Positions 14,566 through 23,215 are shown, counted from the stretch's first letter. The stretch is DNA of 35,180 nt from Streptomyces muensis (GCF_021474425.1 NZ_JAKEIP010000071.1:1-35180), one strand, 5' to 3'. Notes: generated by a model from the sequence alone, not told the origin. Made by a program: numbers and translations.

Positions 14566-15726
14566 GTGCAACGTCGAGTTGTGACGGCCGTAATGGCCGC
14601 GGCCGTGCTGGTGCTGACGGCCGGATGTTCCTCCGACGACGGGGGGTCGCCGGGCGGCGGCAGTGCCGCGGCGTCGAGCAGTGACAAGGGGGCGTCGCCC
14701 ACCGGGCGGGCCGCCGAAGAGACGCCACCGGCGCAGGGGTCGGTGAAGGTGGTGCGTACGGTCGCCGAGGGGCTGGAGACCCCTTGGGGCCTGGCCCCGC
14801 TCCCCGGCGGCGATCTGCTCGTGTCCTCCCGCGACGAGGCCACGATCACGCGGATCGACTCGGAGACCGGCAAGAAGACCGAGCTGGGCGAGGTGCCGGG
14901 GGTGTCGCCGGCCGGCGAGGGCGGTCTCATGGGCCTGGCCCTGTCGCCGGACTATGCCTCGGACCACATGGTCTACGCGTACTTCACCTCGGCCTCGGAC
15001 AACCGCATCGTCCGCATGCTGTACGACGAGCAGCGTCCGGCCGGCGAGCAACTGGGCGCACCCGACACCGTCTTCAAGGGCATTCCGAAGGGCTTCATCC
15101 ACAACGGCGGCCGGATCGCGTTCGGCCCGGACAAGATGCTGTACGCGGGCACGGGCGAAAGCGGTGACACGGGCCTGTCCCAGGACAAGGAGTCCCCGGG
15201 CGGCAAGATCCTCCGCCTGACCCCGGAGGGCGAACCGGCTCCGGGCAACCCCTTCACCGACTCCCCCGTGTACTCGTACGGCCATCGCAACGTCCAGGGC
15301 CTGGCCTGGGACTCCGAACAGCGCCTGTTCGCCGGGGAGTTCGGCCAGGACACCTGGGACGAGCTGAACGCGATCAAGCCGGGCGACAACTACGGCTGGC
15401 CCGAGGCGGAGGGCAAGTCCGACGACGCGAAGTACCACAACCCGCTGGCCCAGTGGGGCACGGACGACGCCTCCCCCAGTGGCATCGCCTACGCCGAGGG
15501 CTCCGTCTGGATGGCGGGGCTGAAGGGCCAGCGCCTGTGGCGGATTCCTCTGAACGGCACAGAGGCGTCGGCGGATCCGCAGGCCTTCCTGGAAGGCGAG
15601 TACGGCCGGCTGCGGACGGTCGTCCCGGCCGGCGGCGACAAGCTGTGGGTGACGACGAGCAACACCGACGGGCGGGGCGACCCGAAGGACGGGGACGACC
15701 GGATTCTGGAGGTGCAGGTGAGCTGA
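14566..15726 (+). CDS. Glucose/sorbosone dehydrogenase-like lipoprotein (PQQ-type beta-propeller)
   Basis: This 386-residue secreted lipoprotein has a signal peptide (QRRVVTAVMAAAVLVLTAGC) with lipobox LTAGC, so Cys21 would be lipidated and the protein held on the outer face of the membrane. After a Gly/Ser-rich linker comes the glucose/sorbosone dehydrogenase propeller: GLETPWGLAPLPGGDLLVS, EGGLMGLALSPDY, NRIVRM, HNGGRIAFGPDKMLY, YGHRNVQGLAWDS, and GDNYGWPEAEG. Family members oxidise aldoses with PQQ, but many Streptomyces homologues have no proven cofactor or activity. The GTG at 14566 is preceded by AAGGGA eight bases upstream. The gene stands alone behind a duplicated promoter-like element, suggesting envelope- or stress-linked control. 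Confidence 0.9.
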   Translation: MQRRVVTAVMAAAVLVLTAGCSSDDGGSPGGGSAAASSSDKGASPTGRAAEETPPAQGSVKVVRTVAEGLETPWGLAPLPGGDLLVSSRDEATITRIDSETGKKTELGEVPGVSPAGEGGLMGLALSPDYASDHMVYAYFTSASDNRIVRMLYDEQRPAGEQLGAPDTVFKGIPKGFIHNGGRIAFGPDKMLYAGTGESGDTGLSQDKESPGGKILRLTPEGEPAPGNPFTDSPVYSYGHRNVQGLAWDSEQRLFAGEFGQDTWDELNAIKPGDNYGWPEAEGKSDDAKYHNPLAQWGTDDASPSGIAYAEGSVWMAGLKGQRLWRIPLNGTEASADPQAFLEGEYGRLRTVVPAGGDKLWVTTSNTDGRGDPKDGDDRILEVQVS

Positions 15727-15732
15727 GCGGCC

Positions 15733-15990
15733 TCACTCCGACCCGTCGGGCTTCCTCTCCTGCTCGGCCCCGTCCCCGCTCTCGTCCCCGGTCCGGTCCT
15801 CGGCCTCGGTGTCGTCCGCCTTGGACGACCGCTCCGGCATCCGTACGACGACCTTCCCGGACGCGAGGTCTATCGGCCCGCGCACGGGGTCGTTGTCCCC
15901 GACGTCCACGCGGGTCAGTTCCAGACGGTTCTGTTCGTCACGGGTGTGCTTGCGGCCGGGCGCGAAGAGTTCCTCGAACGCGTTGAACAC
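15733..15990 (-). CDS. Small acidic protein, DUF6191-like
   Basis: This 85-residue protein (FNAFEELFAPGRKHTRDEQNR at its N-terminus) begins at GTG 15990 with GGGAGG just upstream. The first 52 residues look folded and conserved. The rest (SSKADDTEAEDRTGDESG and on) is a charged, probably disordered tail. I recognise it as the Streptomyces DUF6191 type of unknown function; this rests on memory of similar proteins and not on a search. It lies 44 bp after the LuxR gene on the same strand and six bases from the end of the convergent lipoprotein gene. It may be co-transcribed with the regulator or have its own promoter. Confidence 0.7.
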   Translation of the reverse strand: MFNAFEELFAPGRKHTRDEQNRLELTRVDVGDNDPVRGPIDLASGKVVVRMPERSSKADDTEAEDRTGDESGDGAEQERKPDGSE

Positions 15991-16034
15991 GGAACCTCCC
16001 AGGGCCGACGTCCCTTACAGCGTAAACCTCCGGC

Positions 16035-19000
16035 TCACGACCCCGAGCTGAGAGATTCGGCCACGAACAGCCCCATCCGATGCGCCAGCGCCGCGGCCTC
16101 GCCCCTCCCGGAGACGCCGAGCTTGCCCAGGATGTTCGACACATGGACGCTGGCCGTCTTCGGGGAGATGAAGAGTTCCTCGGCGATCTGGCGGTTGGTG
16201 CGGCCTGCGGAGACCAGGCGGAGGACATCGCGTTCCCGGGTGGTGAGGCCGAGGGAGTCGGCCGGGTCGGTCCGGGGCGGGGGCGGTGCCGCCGTGAGGG
16301 TGAGACGGGCTCGCTGGGCCAGGTGGGTCGTGGCGTCGACGAGGGGACGGGCGCCCAGATGGGTGGCGGCGGCCCGGGTCAGGCGGAGCAGTTCCGTGGC
16401 GCGGGCGCGTTCGTCGTCCCCGCCGATCGCGAGCAGCGCCTCGGCCAGGCGGTGGCGGACGTGAGCGAGGTCGTAGGGGCGCTCCAGGGCTTCGAATGCT
16501 GTGACCAGGTCCGACCAGGTGTCGGGCTCGGGGGCTCGGCTCGCGGCCCGGTCGAGTTCGGCTCGGGTCCACTTCTCGTAGGCCAGCCACAGGGGAGCGC
16601 CCGTGGTGAGCTTGCGGACGGTCTCGAAGAGCCGGTCCAGGAAGGCGGCGCGGCCCTCCTGTGCGGCGGGCAGCGCGTGGGCGCGGGCGTCGGACTCGGC
16701 GATGGCGGCGGCCAGCAGCAGGGGCCAGGCGTAGCGCTGGGTGCCGGGCGGGAAGCCGGCGCTCATGGCCCGGTCGGTCTCCGCGCGGGCGTCGAGGAGA
16801 CGGCCCTCGGCGGCGGATATGCCGACGGCGAGGTAGGACATCGGCAGGTTGTTCTGCGGCATGGGGTCGTGGGTGCCGTAGGAGGCGCGGGCGGCGGCAA
16901 GATGACGGCCGGCCTCGGCGATGTCGCCGCGGGCGAGCGCGATGCGGGCGAGGCTGTTGGAGCCGCCGCCGCGCGGCTTCACGGCCTGCCCCGTGCGCTG
17001 GGCGTTCACCGCGGCGTCGGCGGCCTCGTCCCAGCGGCCCAGGGAGATCAGTGACTCGGCGAGGTTCGCCCAGATCCAGGCCTCGGAGTCGCGCAGGCCC
17101 CACTGCTGGGTGAGCCGCAGGCCCTCGCGCAGGATGCCGACGGCGTCCTCGGAGCGGCCGACGCCTTCGAGGACGGACGGCAGGTTCACATGGCTGCGGC
17201 CCACCACGGCGGTGAGGCCGCGGGCCAGTACCTCGTCCCTGACCTCGTGCATCTGGGCCAGTCCGGCCTCGGTGTCGCCGGCTTCGACCATGAGGCCGCC
17301 GAGGGTGAGGCGGGCGTTCAGTTCGATGTCCTCGGCGCCGACCATGCGGGCGTACTCGACGGCCCGTTCGGCGGCGGACATGGCGTCGGGGCCGGGGTCG
17401 CGGAGCATCGACCAGTTGGCCGCGGTGGCCAGCACCTCGGCGTGCACCTCGGACGGCGGCAGGCCGCGCACCAGTTCCTGCGCGGTGCCCAGCTCCCTCC
17501 AGCCGTCGCCGCGGGCCTGTGCCTGGACCAGCCGGGAGCGCTGGACCCAGAACCAGGCGGCGCGCAGGGGGTCGCCCTCGTCCTCCAGCAGGTGCAGGGC
17601 GCGCTTGGTGATCTTCAGGGCGCGTTCGCGCTCTCCGCAGAGCCGTCCGGCGACGGCGGCCTCGGCCATCAGGTCGAGGTAGCGCAGGGGTGTGGTGGCG
17701 GGGTCGCAGCCGCAGGGCGGATAGACCTCGGTGTAGTCGACGGGACGCAGGGTGGCGCGGGTCTCCTCGGGGGCGGAGTCCCACAGCTCCATCGCGCGTT
17801 CCAGCAGCCGTAGTTGCTCGGAGTGGGCGTGCCGGCGGCGGGCGGTGACGGAGGCGTCCAGGACGGCGGGCAGGGCCTTGGCCGGGTCGTGGGCGTGGTA
17901 CCAGTAGCTGGCCAGCCGCATGACGCGTACGTCGGTCGGGACGAGCGTCGGATCGGCCTCCAGGGCTTCGGCGTAGCGGCGGTTGAGGCGGGAGCGTTCG
18001 CCGGGCAGCAGGTCGTCGCCGACGGCCTCGCGGACCAGGGAGTGGCGGAAGCGGTAGCCGTCGCCGCCGGGCGCAGCGGCGAGGATGTTGGCGCCCACGG
18101 CGGCCCGCAGCGCCTCGATGAGGTCGTCCTCGGCGAGCCGGGCGACGGCCGCGAGCAGCCGGTACTCGACGGTGGATCCGCCCTCGGCGACGATCCGGGC
18201 GACCCGCTGGGCGGCCTCGGGCAGCCCCTCCACCCGTACCAGGAGCAGATCGCGCAGGGTGTCGGTGAGGCCGGGGCGGCAGCCCTCGTGGGCGGCGCAG
18301 GCGAGTTCCTCGACGAAGAAGGCGTTGCCGTCGGAGCGTTCGAAGATCTCGTCGACCTGGGCCGGGTCGGGTTCGGTGGCCAGGATGCCGCCGAGCTGGC
18401 GGCCGACCTCGGCGCGGTTGAAGCGGCCGAGTTCGACGCGGCGGACCGTGCGCAGACGGTCGAGTTCGGCGAGCAGCGGGCGCAGGGGGTGCCAGCGGTG
18501 GATGTCGTCGGAGCGGTAGGTGGCCAGGACGACGAGGCGGCCGGTGCGCAGGGTGCGGAAGAGATAGGCGAGGAGGTGGCGGGTGGAGGCGTCGGCCCAG
18601 TGCAGGTCCTCCAGGGCGACGACGACCGTGCGGCCGGCGGCGACGCGCTCCAGGAGGCGGGCGGTGAGCTCGAAGAGGCGGGCCATGCCCTCCTCGTCGG
18701 AACGGTTCGCCCCGCGGGCCGGTGCCGTCTCGGCCAACTCGGGCAACAGCCGGGCCAGTTCCTCCTCCTGACCGGCGGCAGCGGCGGCCAGCTCGTCGGG
18801 CAGCTCGCGGCGCAGGGCGCGCAGCGCGGTGGAGAACGGCGCGAACGGCAGCCCGTCGGCGCCGATCTCGACGCAGCCGCCGACCACGACGACGGCGCCC
18901 TCGCGGGCGGCAGCGGTGGCGAACTCCTCGACGAGGCGCGTCTTGCCGACGCCGGCCTCGCCGCCGATCACCAGCGCCTGGGGATTGCCGGCGGCGGCTT

Positions 19001-19088
19001 GGGCGAGGGCGTCGTGCAGCGTCTCCAACTCGGTTGCGCGGCCGACGAACACGGGGCTGACGGACTTGGTCTCCACGGGGGCGAGCAT
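16035..19088 (-). CDS. Large ATP-binding LuxR-family (LAL) transcriptional regulator
   Basis: From ATG 19088 the protein has 1017 residues (MLAPVETKSVSPVFVGRATE). An AAA/STAND ATPase with Walker A GEAGVGKT (residues 43-50) and Walker B VVVALEDLHWAD is followed by a long helical TPR-like middle. A C-terminal LuxR helix-turn-helix follows (LTTRERDVLRLVSAGRTNRQIAEELF, then SPKTASVHVSNILGKLGV). LAL proteins are large signal-responsive activators, MalT-like, often tied to secondary metabolism or carbon use in actinomycetes; the target here is unknown. GTG 19187 and ATG 19184 are in-frame alternatives that overlap the stop of the upstream small gene. I prefer 19088 because the extra stretch would encode the dispersed hairpin repeat. 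No start has a clear ribosome site. Confidence 0.9.
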   Translation of the reverse strand: MLAPVETKSVSPVFVGRATELETLHDALAQAAAGNPQALVIGGEAGVGKTRLVEEFATAAAREGAVVVVGGCVEIGADGLPFAPFSTALRALRRELPDELAAAAAGQEEELARLLPELAETAPARGANRSDEEGMARLFELTARLLERVAAGRTVVVALEDLHWADASTRHLLAYLFRTLRTGRLVVLATYRSDDIHRWHPLRPLLAELDRLRTVRRVELGRFNRAEVGRQLGGILATEPDPAQVDEIFERSDGNAFFVEELACAAHEGCRPGLTDTLRDLLLVRVEGLPEAAQRVARIVAEGGSTVEYRLLAAVARLAEDDLIEALRAAVGANILAAAPGGDGYRFRHSLVREAVGDDLLPGERSRLNRRYAEALEADPTLVPTDVRVMRLASYWYHAHDPAKALPAVLDASVTARRRHAHSEQLRLLERAMELWDSAPEETRATLRPVDYTEVYPPCGCDPATTPLRYLDLMAEAAVAGRLCGERERALKITKRALHLLEDEGDPLRAAWFWVQRSRLVQAQARGDGWRELGTAQELVRGLPPSEVHAEVLATAANWSMLRDPGPDAMSAAERAVEYARMVGAEDIELNARLTLGGLMVEAGDTEAGLAQMHEVRDEVLARGLTAVVGRSHVNLPSVLEGVGRSEDAVGILREGLRLTQQWGLRDSEAWIWANLAESLISLGRWDEAADAAVNAQRTGQAVKPRGGGSNSLARIALARGDIAEAGRHLAAARASYGTHDPMPQNNLPMSYLAVGISAAEGRLLDARAETDRAMSAGFPPGTQRYAWPLLLAAAIAESDARAHALPAAQEGRAAFLDRLFETVRKLTTGAPLWLAYEKWTRAELDRAASRAPEPDTWSDLVTAFEALERPYDLAHVRHRLAEALLAIGGDDERARATELLRLTRAAATHLGARPLVDATTHLAQRARLTLTAAPPPPRTDPADSLGLTTRERDVLRLVSAGRTNRQIAEELFISPKTASVHVSNILGKLGVSGRGEAAALAHRMGLFVAESLSSGS

Positions 19089-19121
19089 CGCATGCGGCAC
19101 TGACGGTCCGGCATCGGTTTT

Positions 19122-19159
19122 CTGGGGGCTGCCGCCCCCAGACCCCCGTATCGGCCCTG
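19122..19159 (-). repeat. Dispersed GC hairpin repeat, copy 2
   Basis: On the minus strand this 38-bp element matches 3070-3107 at 35 of 38 positions. Its stem, CTGGGGGC / GCCCCCAG with loop GGCA, carries a C-to-T and a G-to-A change that keep the pair. It begins about 25 bases after the stop of the 64-residue gene, in the same orientation relative to its gene as copy 1, and probably ends that transcript. Confidence 0.7.
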
Positions 19160-19183
19160 GAAGGGACCGGCCGGCATCCGCCA

Positions 19184-19378
19184 TCACGCGGTGCGTGGAT
19201 GCCGGTGTCCACGGGAGCGGGACGTATGTTCCTCCGTCGCCGCACCCTCGGCGGAGCGTTCCGCGGTCTCGCGGCGGGCGGCGCGGCGCAGGCGCAGCGC
19301 CTCCCGGGCGAGGCGTTCGTGCTCGGCCCGGCGGATCAGGTCGGCGGAGCGCAGGTGGTGGAGTTCGTAGCCGTGCAT
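19184..19378 (-). CDS. Small basic, Arg-rich protein of unknown function
   Basis: This 64-residue protein (MHGYELHHLRSADLIRRAEH and on) starts at ATG 19378 with AGGGA six bases upstream, a good ribosome site. The first 45 residues form a probable amphipathic helix rich in Arg, Ala and Glu, which could be a coiled coil or nucleic-acid-binding helix. The tail is Ser/Arg/His-rich. I recall similar short proteins starting MHGYELH or MYGYELH in other streptomycetes, but no function. Its stop codon overlaps possible upstream starts of the LuxR gene. A hairpin repeat follows. Confidence 0.65.
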   Translation of the reverse strand: MHGYELHHLRSADLIRRAEHERLAREALRLRRAARRETAERSAEGAATEEHTSRSRGHRHPRTA

Positions 19379-19518
19379 GGCGGGTCCCTCGTTTTCCCTG
19401 GTGAGAAGGTGGTGCCGGCGTCGATTCGCCGGTGCCTCAACCTTCGTCCGCCAGGGGGGTCCGCCGCATCGGGAGAGTTCCGCATCTTCGCGCGGGCGGG
19501 AGGGGCCTTAGACGCGCG

Positions 19519-19574
19519 TGAGGGGCCTCAGGGCGCCGTCCGAGGTGCTTAGGGCGGCGCTCCGAGGCCCCTCA
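19519..19574 (-). terminator. Long imperfect hairpin, terminator of the small membrane protein gene
   Basis: TGAGGGGCCTC (19519-19529) and GAGGCCCCTCA (19564-19574) pair perfectly over 11 bp. Nine of the next twelve inner positions also match (GGGCGCCGTCC against GGGCGGCGCTCC), so the stem reaches about 23 bp with a short loop. It begins about 18 bases after the stop at 19593. A third GAGGGGCCT lies just before it near 19499. The rest of the 214-bp spacer holds no gene I can support. Confidence 0.65.
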
Positions 19575-19592
19575 AGGGTGCCCCGCGGTGGT

Positions 19593-20153
19593 TCAGCCCA
19601 CTGAGGGCAGGCCGAGCAGGACGTCGGTGTACTTGAGTACGGCCAGCAGCAGGCCGATGACGCCCAGGGAGACGCCGCCCCAGGCGACCGACTTGATCCA
19701 CGCGGGCTGCGGCTTGCCGGGCGCGCCGAACGCGGGCCGGGCGAGGACGACGACACCGACGAGCAGCGCGGCGAGCGCGAAGGCGCCGGCCCACAGGGCG
19801 GTGGCGTTCCAGGCGTCTCCGTAGCCGGTCTCCAGCAGCTTGGAGACGTTCTGGGACGACGACGTCGAGGACTCCAGCTGGGCGACGAGGGACTGCCGCG
19901 CGGAGGCGACCGTACCGAGCCAGCCGCCGCTCAGGGAGACGAGGCCGAGCGCCGCGGAGACGACCGCGCCCGCGCCCTGGCCGACGCCGGAGGGCGCCGC
20001 TTCCGTCGCCTCGGCGGCCACCTCCTCGTGCTCGTCCCCGTCGACGGCCTGGGCCTCGGTCTCGGCCTCGGTCGCCTCGGTGACGTCCACGTTCTCGTCG
20101 TCGGCCTTGGTCTTGGTCTCGGTCGCGGTCTCGTCCACTGTCTTCGTTCCCAT
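19593..20153 (-). CDS. Small integral membrane protein with acidic N-terminal tail
   Basis: From ATG 20153 the protein has 186 residues. About 65 N-terminal residues are rich in Thr, Glu, Asp and Lys (MGTKTVDETATETKTKADDE and on), probably disordered and cytoplasmic. They precede three or four membrane segments: VVSAALGLVSLSGGWLGTV, ALWAGAFALAALLVGVVVLA, and WGGVSLGVIGLLLAVLKYTD. I do not recognise a named family. The soluble stretch between the first two helices (SLVAQLESSTSSSQNVSKLL) would lie outside the cell. An in-frame GTG three codons upstream is an alternative start; no strong ribosome site is visible. The gene ends at a long hairpin and follows the acetyltransferase gene on the same strand after a 35-bp gap. 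Confidence 0.75.
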   Translation of the reverse strand: MGTKTVDETATETKTKADDENVDVTEATEAETEAQAVDGDEHEEVAAEATEAAPSGVGQGAGAVVSAALGLVSLSGGWLGTVASARQSLVAQLESSTSSSQNVSKLLETGYGDAWNATALWAGAFALAALLVGVVVLARPAFGAPGKPQPAWIKSVAWGGVSLGVIGLLLAVLKYTDVLLGLPSVG

Positions 20154-20188
20154 GTCTCGCACCGTACGGACGCTCTCTGAGAGGTGTC

Positions 20189-20764
20189 TTAATGATCGTT
20201 GCGTGCGGCACGCGCGCGTGCTTCGCGCCACTGAGGGGCGAGGATCGACCACACCTCCAGGTCGTGCCGCACCCCACCATAGGGGTGGGCCTCGCGGCGT
20301 ACGCCGTCCCGGGTCATGCCGAGCCGCCGGGCGACGTTCAGGCTGGGCGTGTTTCCGGAGGCCGCGACCCATTCGACGCGGTGGATGCCGCGCTCCTCGA
20401 CGGCCCAGTCGATCAGCACCCGCATCGCCCGGGTGATGAGCCCGCGCCCGGTCGCGGCGGGCTCCAGCCAGCACCCGACCTCGCAGTTGCCGGTCGCGGC
20501 GTCGAAGTTCAGGGTGAGGACACCGCCCACGAGTTTTCCGTCCAGCCAGATGCCGTGGTACGACGCCGTGTCCGCGGCGCGCAGGTCGGCGTACCGCTGG
20601 AGGGTCTCGCGCGCCGACGCCGGGTCGGTCACGTTCGAGCCGAACGGGATGTACTGCCCGATGAACTCCCGGCCCCGCTCCAGATGCGCCAGGAACTCCT
20701 CGGCGTGCCACGGCTCCAGGGGCCTGAGCTCGGCTCCGTCGTCACCCAGCGGTATCGCGTACAT
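20189..20764 (-). CDS. GNAT acetyltransferase, RimJ/RimL-like
   Basis: This 191-residue N-acetyltransferase uses acetyl-CoA. The GNAT core is visible: ELRPLEPWHAEEFLAHLERG at the N-terminus, GGVLTLNFDAATGNCEVGCWLEP, and the acetyl-CoA pyrophosphate loop in AATGRGLITRAMRVLIDWA. NTPSLNVARRLGMTRDGVRRE is typical of RimJ/RimL-type ribosomal-protein Nα-acetyltransferases and small-molecule relatives; the substrate is not predictable. ATG 20764 has AAGGAG ten bases upstream. Start and ribosome site lie inside the end of the MMPL gene (23-bp overlap), so the two are translationally coupled. That may link the enzyme to the transporter, though coupling alone does not prove it. Confidence 0.9.
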   Translation of the reverse strand: MYAIPLGDDGAELRPLEPWHAEEFLAHLERGREFIGQYIPFGSNVTDPASARETLQRYADLRAADTASYHGIWLDGKLVGGVLTLNFDAATGNCEVGCWLEPAATGRGLITRAMRVLIDWAVEERGIHRVEWVAASGNTPSLNVARRLGMTRDGVRREAHPYGGVRHDLEVWSILAPQWREARARAARNDH

Positions 20765-22970
20765 CGCCCCGTTGCTCCTTCTCCAGTTCCGACACGACGT
20801 CGGTGAGCCTCTCATGGGCGGCGCGGGACTCGGGCGGTTCGATGCTGATGCGGGGCAGGCGCCGGTCGAGCCAGCGGGGCAGCCACCAGTTGGCGCCGCC
20901 GAGCAGGTGCATCAGAGCGGGGACGAGGAGGGTGCGCAGGACGAAGGCGTCGAGGGCGACGGCGGCGGCGAGGGCGATGCCGAACATGGCGATCACACGG
21001 TCGCCGCTGAGGACGAAGGCGAGGAAGACCGAGATCATGATGACCGCGGCGGAGTTGATCACCCGGCCGGTCTCGGCGAGGCCGATCCGGACCGCCCGCC
21101 GGTTGTCGCCGGTCTCCAGCCACTCCTCGTACATCCGGCTGACCAGGAAGACCTGGTAGTCCATGGAGAGGCCGAACAACACCGAGACCATGATCACCGG
21201 GAGGAACGGTTCGATCGGGCCGGCCCTGCCCAGGCCCAGCAGCTCGCTGCCCCAGCCCCACTGGAAGATCGCCACGACGACACCGAAGGCGGCGGCCACG
21301 GCGGCCACGTTCATCGCGGCGGCCTTCAGCGGGATGCCGACGGACCGGAAGGCGAGCAGGAGCAGCACACAGCCGAGGCCGATGACGACGCCGACGAACA
21401 GCGGCAGCTTGCCGACGATCACCTCGGCGAAGTCGTCGTAGCCGGCCGTCATGCCGCCGACCTGCACATCGAGCGAGGTGCCGGTCTCGGCGCGGGGCAG
21501 GACGTCGTCGCGCAGCCGGTCGACGAGGTCGCTGGTCTGCCGTGACTGCGGGGCGGACTCCGGTACGACGGTGAGGTACGCGGTGTCGCCGCCGGTGTTG
21601 TAGGTCACCGGGGTCACCGACGCGACGCCCTCGGTGGTGCGCAGGGTGGCGTCGAGGTTGTCCAGGGCCAGCTTGTCGTCGCCGCCGTCGACCTCGGTGA
21701 CCAGGGTGAGCGGGCCGTTCACGCCGGGCCCGAAGCCGTCGGCGAGCAGGTCGTAGGCCTGGCGGGTGGTGGCGGACTCCGGGTTGTTGCCCTGGTCGGA
21801 GGTGCCCAGACGCAGGCCGAGGGTGGGCAGCGCGAGGACGGTGATGACGGCCAGGGCGATGGCGCCGAGCGCCTTGGGGTGGCGCTCCACGAACGCCGAC
21901 CAGCGGGCGGCGAACCCGGTGGGCACCTCGGGTTCGGGGCCGTGCTCGGTCAGCCGGCGCCGCTCGCGGCGGCTCAGGGCGCGCATGCCGATGAACGACA
22001 GCAGGGCGGGCAGCAGGGTCACGGAGGCGGCGACGGTGAGGACCACGGTCAGCGAGGCGGCGATGGCGACGCCGTTGAGGAAGCTGAGCTGGAGGATCAG
22101 CATCCCGAGCAGGGCTATGCACACGGTCGCACCCGCGAAGACGACAGCGCGTCCGGTGGTGGCCACGGCGTTGGTGATCGACTCGGTGACGGGCAGGCCG
22201 CGTTTCAGGCCGCGCCGGTGCCGGGTGACGATGAACAGCGCGTAGTCGATGCCGACGCCGAGCCCGATGAGCATCCCGAGCATGGGCGCGAAGTCGGCGA
22301 CGGTCATGGCGTGCCCGAGCAGGGCGATGCCGGCGTACGCGGTGCCGACGCTCACCAGCGCGGTGGCGATGGGCAGCAGGGAGGCGGCGAGCGAGCCGAA
22401 GGCGAGGAAGAGCACGACGGCGGCCACGGCCACGCCGACGACCTCGGCGATGTGCCCCTCGGGCGACTCGGTGAGCCCGACGGCGCTCCCGCCCAGCTCC
22501 ACCTGGAGCCCGTCGGCCTCGGCGGACTTGGCCGCGCTCACGACGGCCTGTGCCTCGCCCTTGTCGAGGTTCTCGGCCCCGGCGTCGAAGGTGACGGTGG
22601 CGTACGCCGTGTGCCCGTTCTCGCTGATCTGGGCGGCGCCCTGCTTGTCGTAGGGGCTGCCGACGGCCGCGACCCCGGGCAGTTCGGCGATCTCGTCCAG
22701 GGTGCGCGTCATGGTCTGTTCGACGTCGGCGGCGCGGACGGTGCCGGACGCGGTGTGCCAGACGACGGTGTCGCTGTCGCCGCCGAGTCCCGGGAAGCCG
22801 TCCCGCAGCAGCTGGGTGGCGCGGCCCGATTCGGTGCCGGGGACCTCGTAGTCGTTCGAGTAGGCGGAGCCGGTCACGGCGGCGGCCGCGGTCACCCCGC
22901 CGAAGGCGAGGAGCCAGAGCAGTACGGCGACGAGGCGTCGTCGGACACACCAGCGTGCAAGGGCTGCCAC
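20742..22970 (-). CDS. MMPL-family (RND superfamily) transporter
   Basis: This 742-residue actinobacterial MMPL transporter is predicted to export lipids, siderophores or drugs with proton drive. It shows the twofold RND plan: an N-terminal helix (LVAVLLWLLAFGGVTAAAAV), an extracytoplasmic domain with NDYEVPGTESGRATQLL, a five- to six-helix block with GVGIDYALFIVTRHRRG, a second external domain, and a second block with GLSMDYQVFLVSRMYEEW. The two DY motifs correspond to the proton-relay Asp-Tyr pairs of MmpL3-like proteins. The GTG at 22970 has GGGAG seven bases upstream. A clean 15-bp inverted repeat lies 56 bp upstream. The acetyltransferase gene overlaps its 3' end. Confidence 0.92.
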   Translation of the reverse strand: MAALARWCVRRRLVAVLLWLLAFGGVTAAAAVTGSAYSNDYEVPGTESGRATQLLRDGFPGLGGDSDTVVWHTASGTVRAADVEQTMTRTLDEIAELPGVAAVGSPYDKQGAAQISENGHTAYATVTFDAGAENLDKGEAQAVVSAAKSAEADGLQVELGGSAVGLTESPEGHIAEVVGVAVAAVVLFLAFGSLAASLLPIATALVSVGTAYAGIALLGHAMTVADFAPMLGMLIGLGVGIDYALFIVTRHRRGLKRGLPVTESITNAVATTGRAVVFAGATVCIALLGMLILQLSFLNGVAIAASLTVVLTVAASVTLLPALLSFIGMRALSRRERRRLTEHGPEPEVPTGFAARWSAFVERHPKALGAIALAVITVLALPTLGLRLGTSDQGNNPESATTRQAYDLLADGFGPGVNGPLTLVTEVDGGDDKLALDNLDATLRTTEGVASVTPVTYNTGGDTAYLTVVPESAPQSRQTSDLVDRLRDDVLPRAETGTSLDVQVGGMTAGYDDFAEVIVGKLPLFVGVVIGLGCVLLLLAFRSVGIPLKAAAMNVAAVAAAFGVVVAIFQWGWGSELLGLGRAGPIEPFLPVIMVSVLFGLSMDYQVFLVSRMYEEWLETGDNRRAVRIGLAETGRVINSAAVIMISVFLAFVLSGDRVIAMFGIALAAAVALDAFVLRTLLVPALMHLLGGANWWLPRWLDRRLPRISIEPPESRAAHERLTDVVSELEKEQRGDVRDTAG

Positions 22971-23025
22971 GAACGTGCTCCCGGGGGCGATATGTGGATC
23001 TTTGACCGGGAGACGCCGAAACGTC

Positions 23026-23040
23026 GTTCATGAAGTGAAC
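23026..23040. promoter_or_regulatory. Perfect inverted repeat upstream of the MMPL transporter
   Basis: GTTCATGAAGTGAAC is a perfect dyad of 5-bp arms (GTTCA / TGAAC) around TGAAG, 56 bp upstream of the MMPL GTG. Its size fits a dimeric repressor of TetR, MarR or GntR type. No regulator gene adjoins it in this window, so the regulator would act from elsewhere. Confidence 0.45.
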
Positions 23041-23215
23041 AGCCCGCAAAGAACGCATGAGCGATGTGAAGCAAACTCTCGCAGGCGCCAGTGATCGTTT
23101 GCCCCGTTCGTGGGTTTATTCACACGAGTGGGAGGCAGATCACAGGACAGTGACGGCCACTCTGTCGTCGCACGTGGCGCCTCTCACAGAATTGCGCACC
23201 CGCACCGGGAACTTC

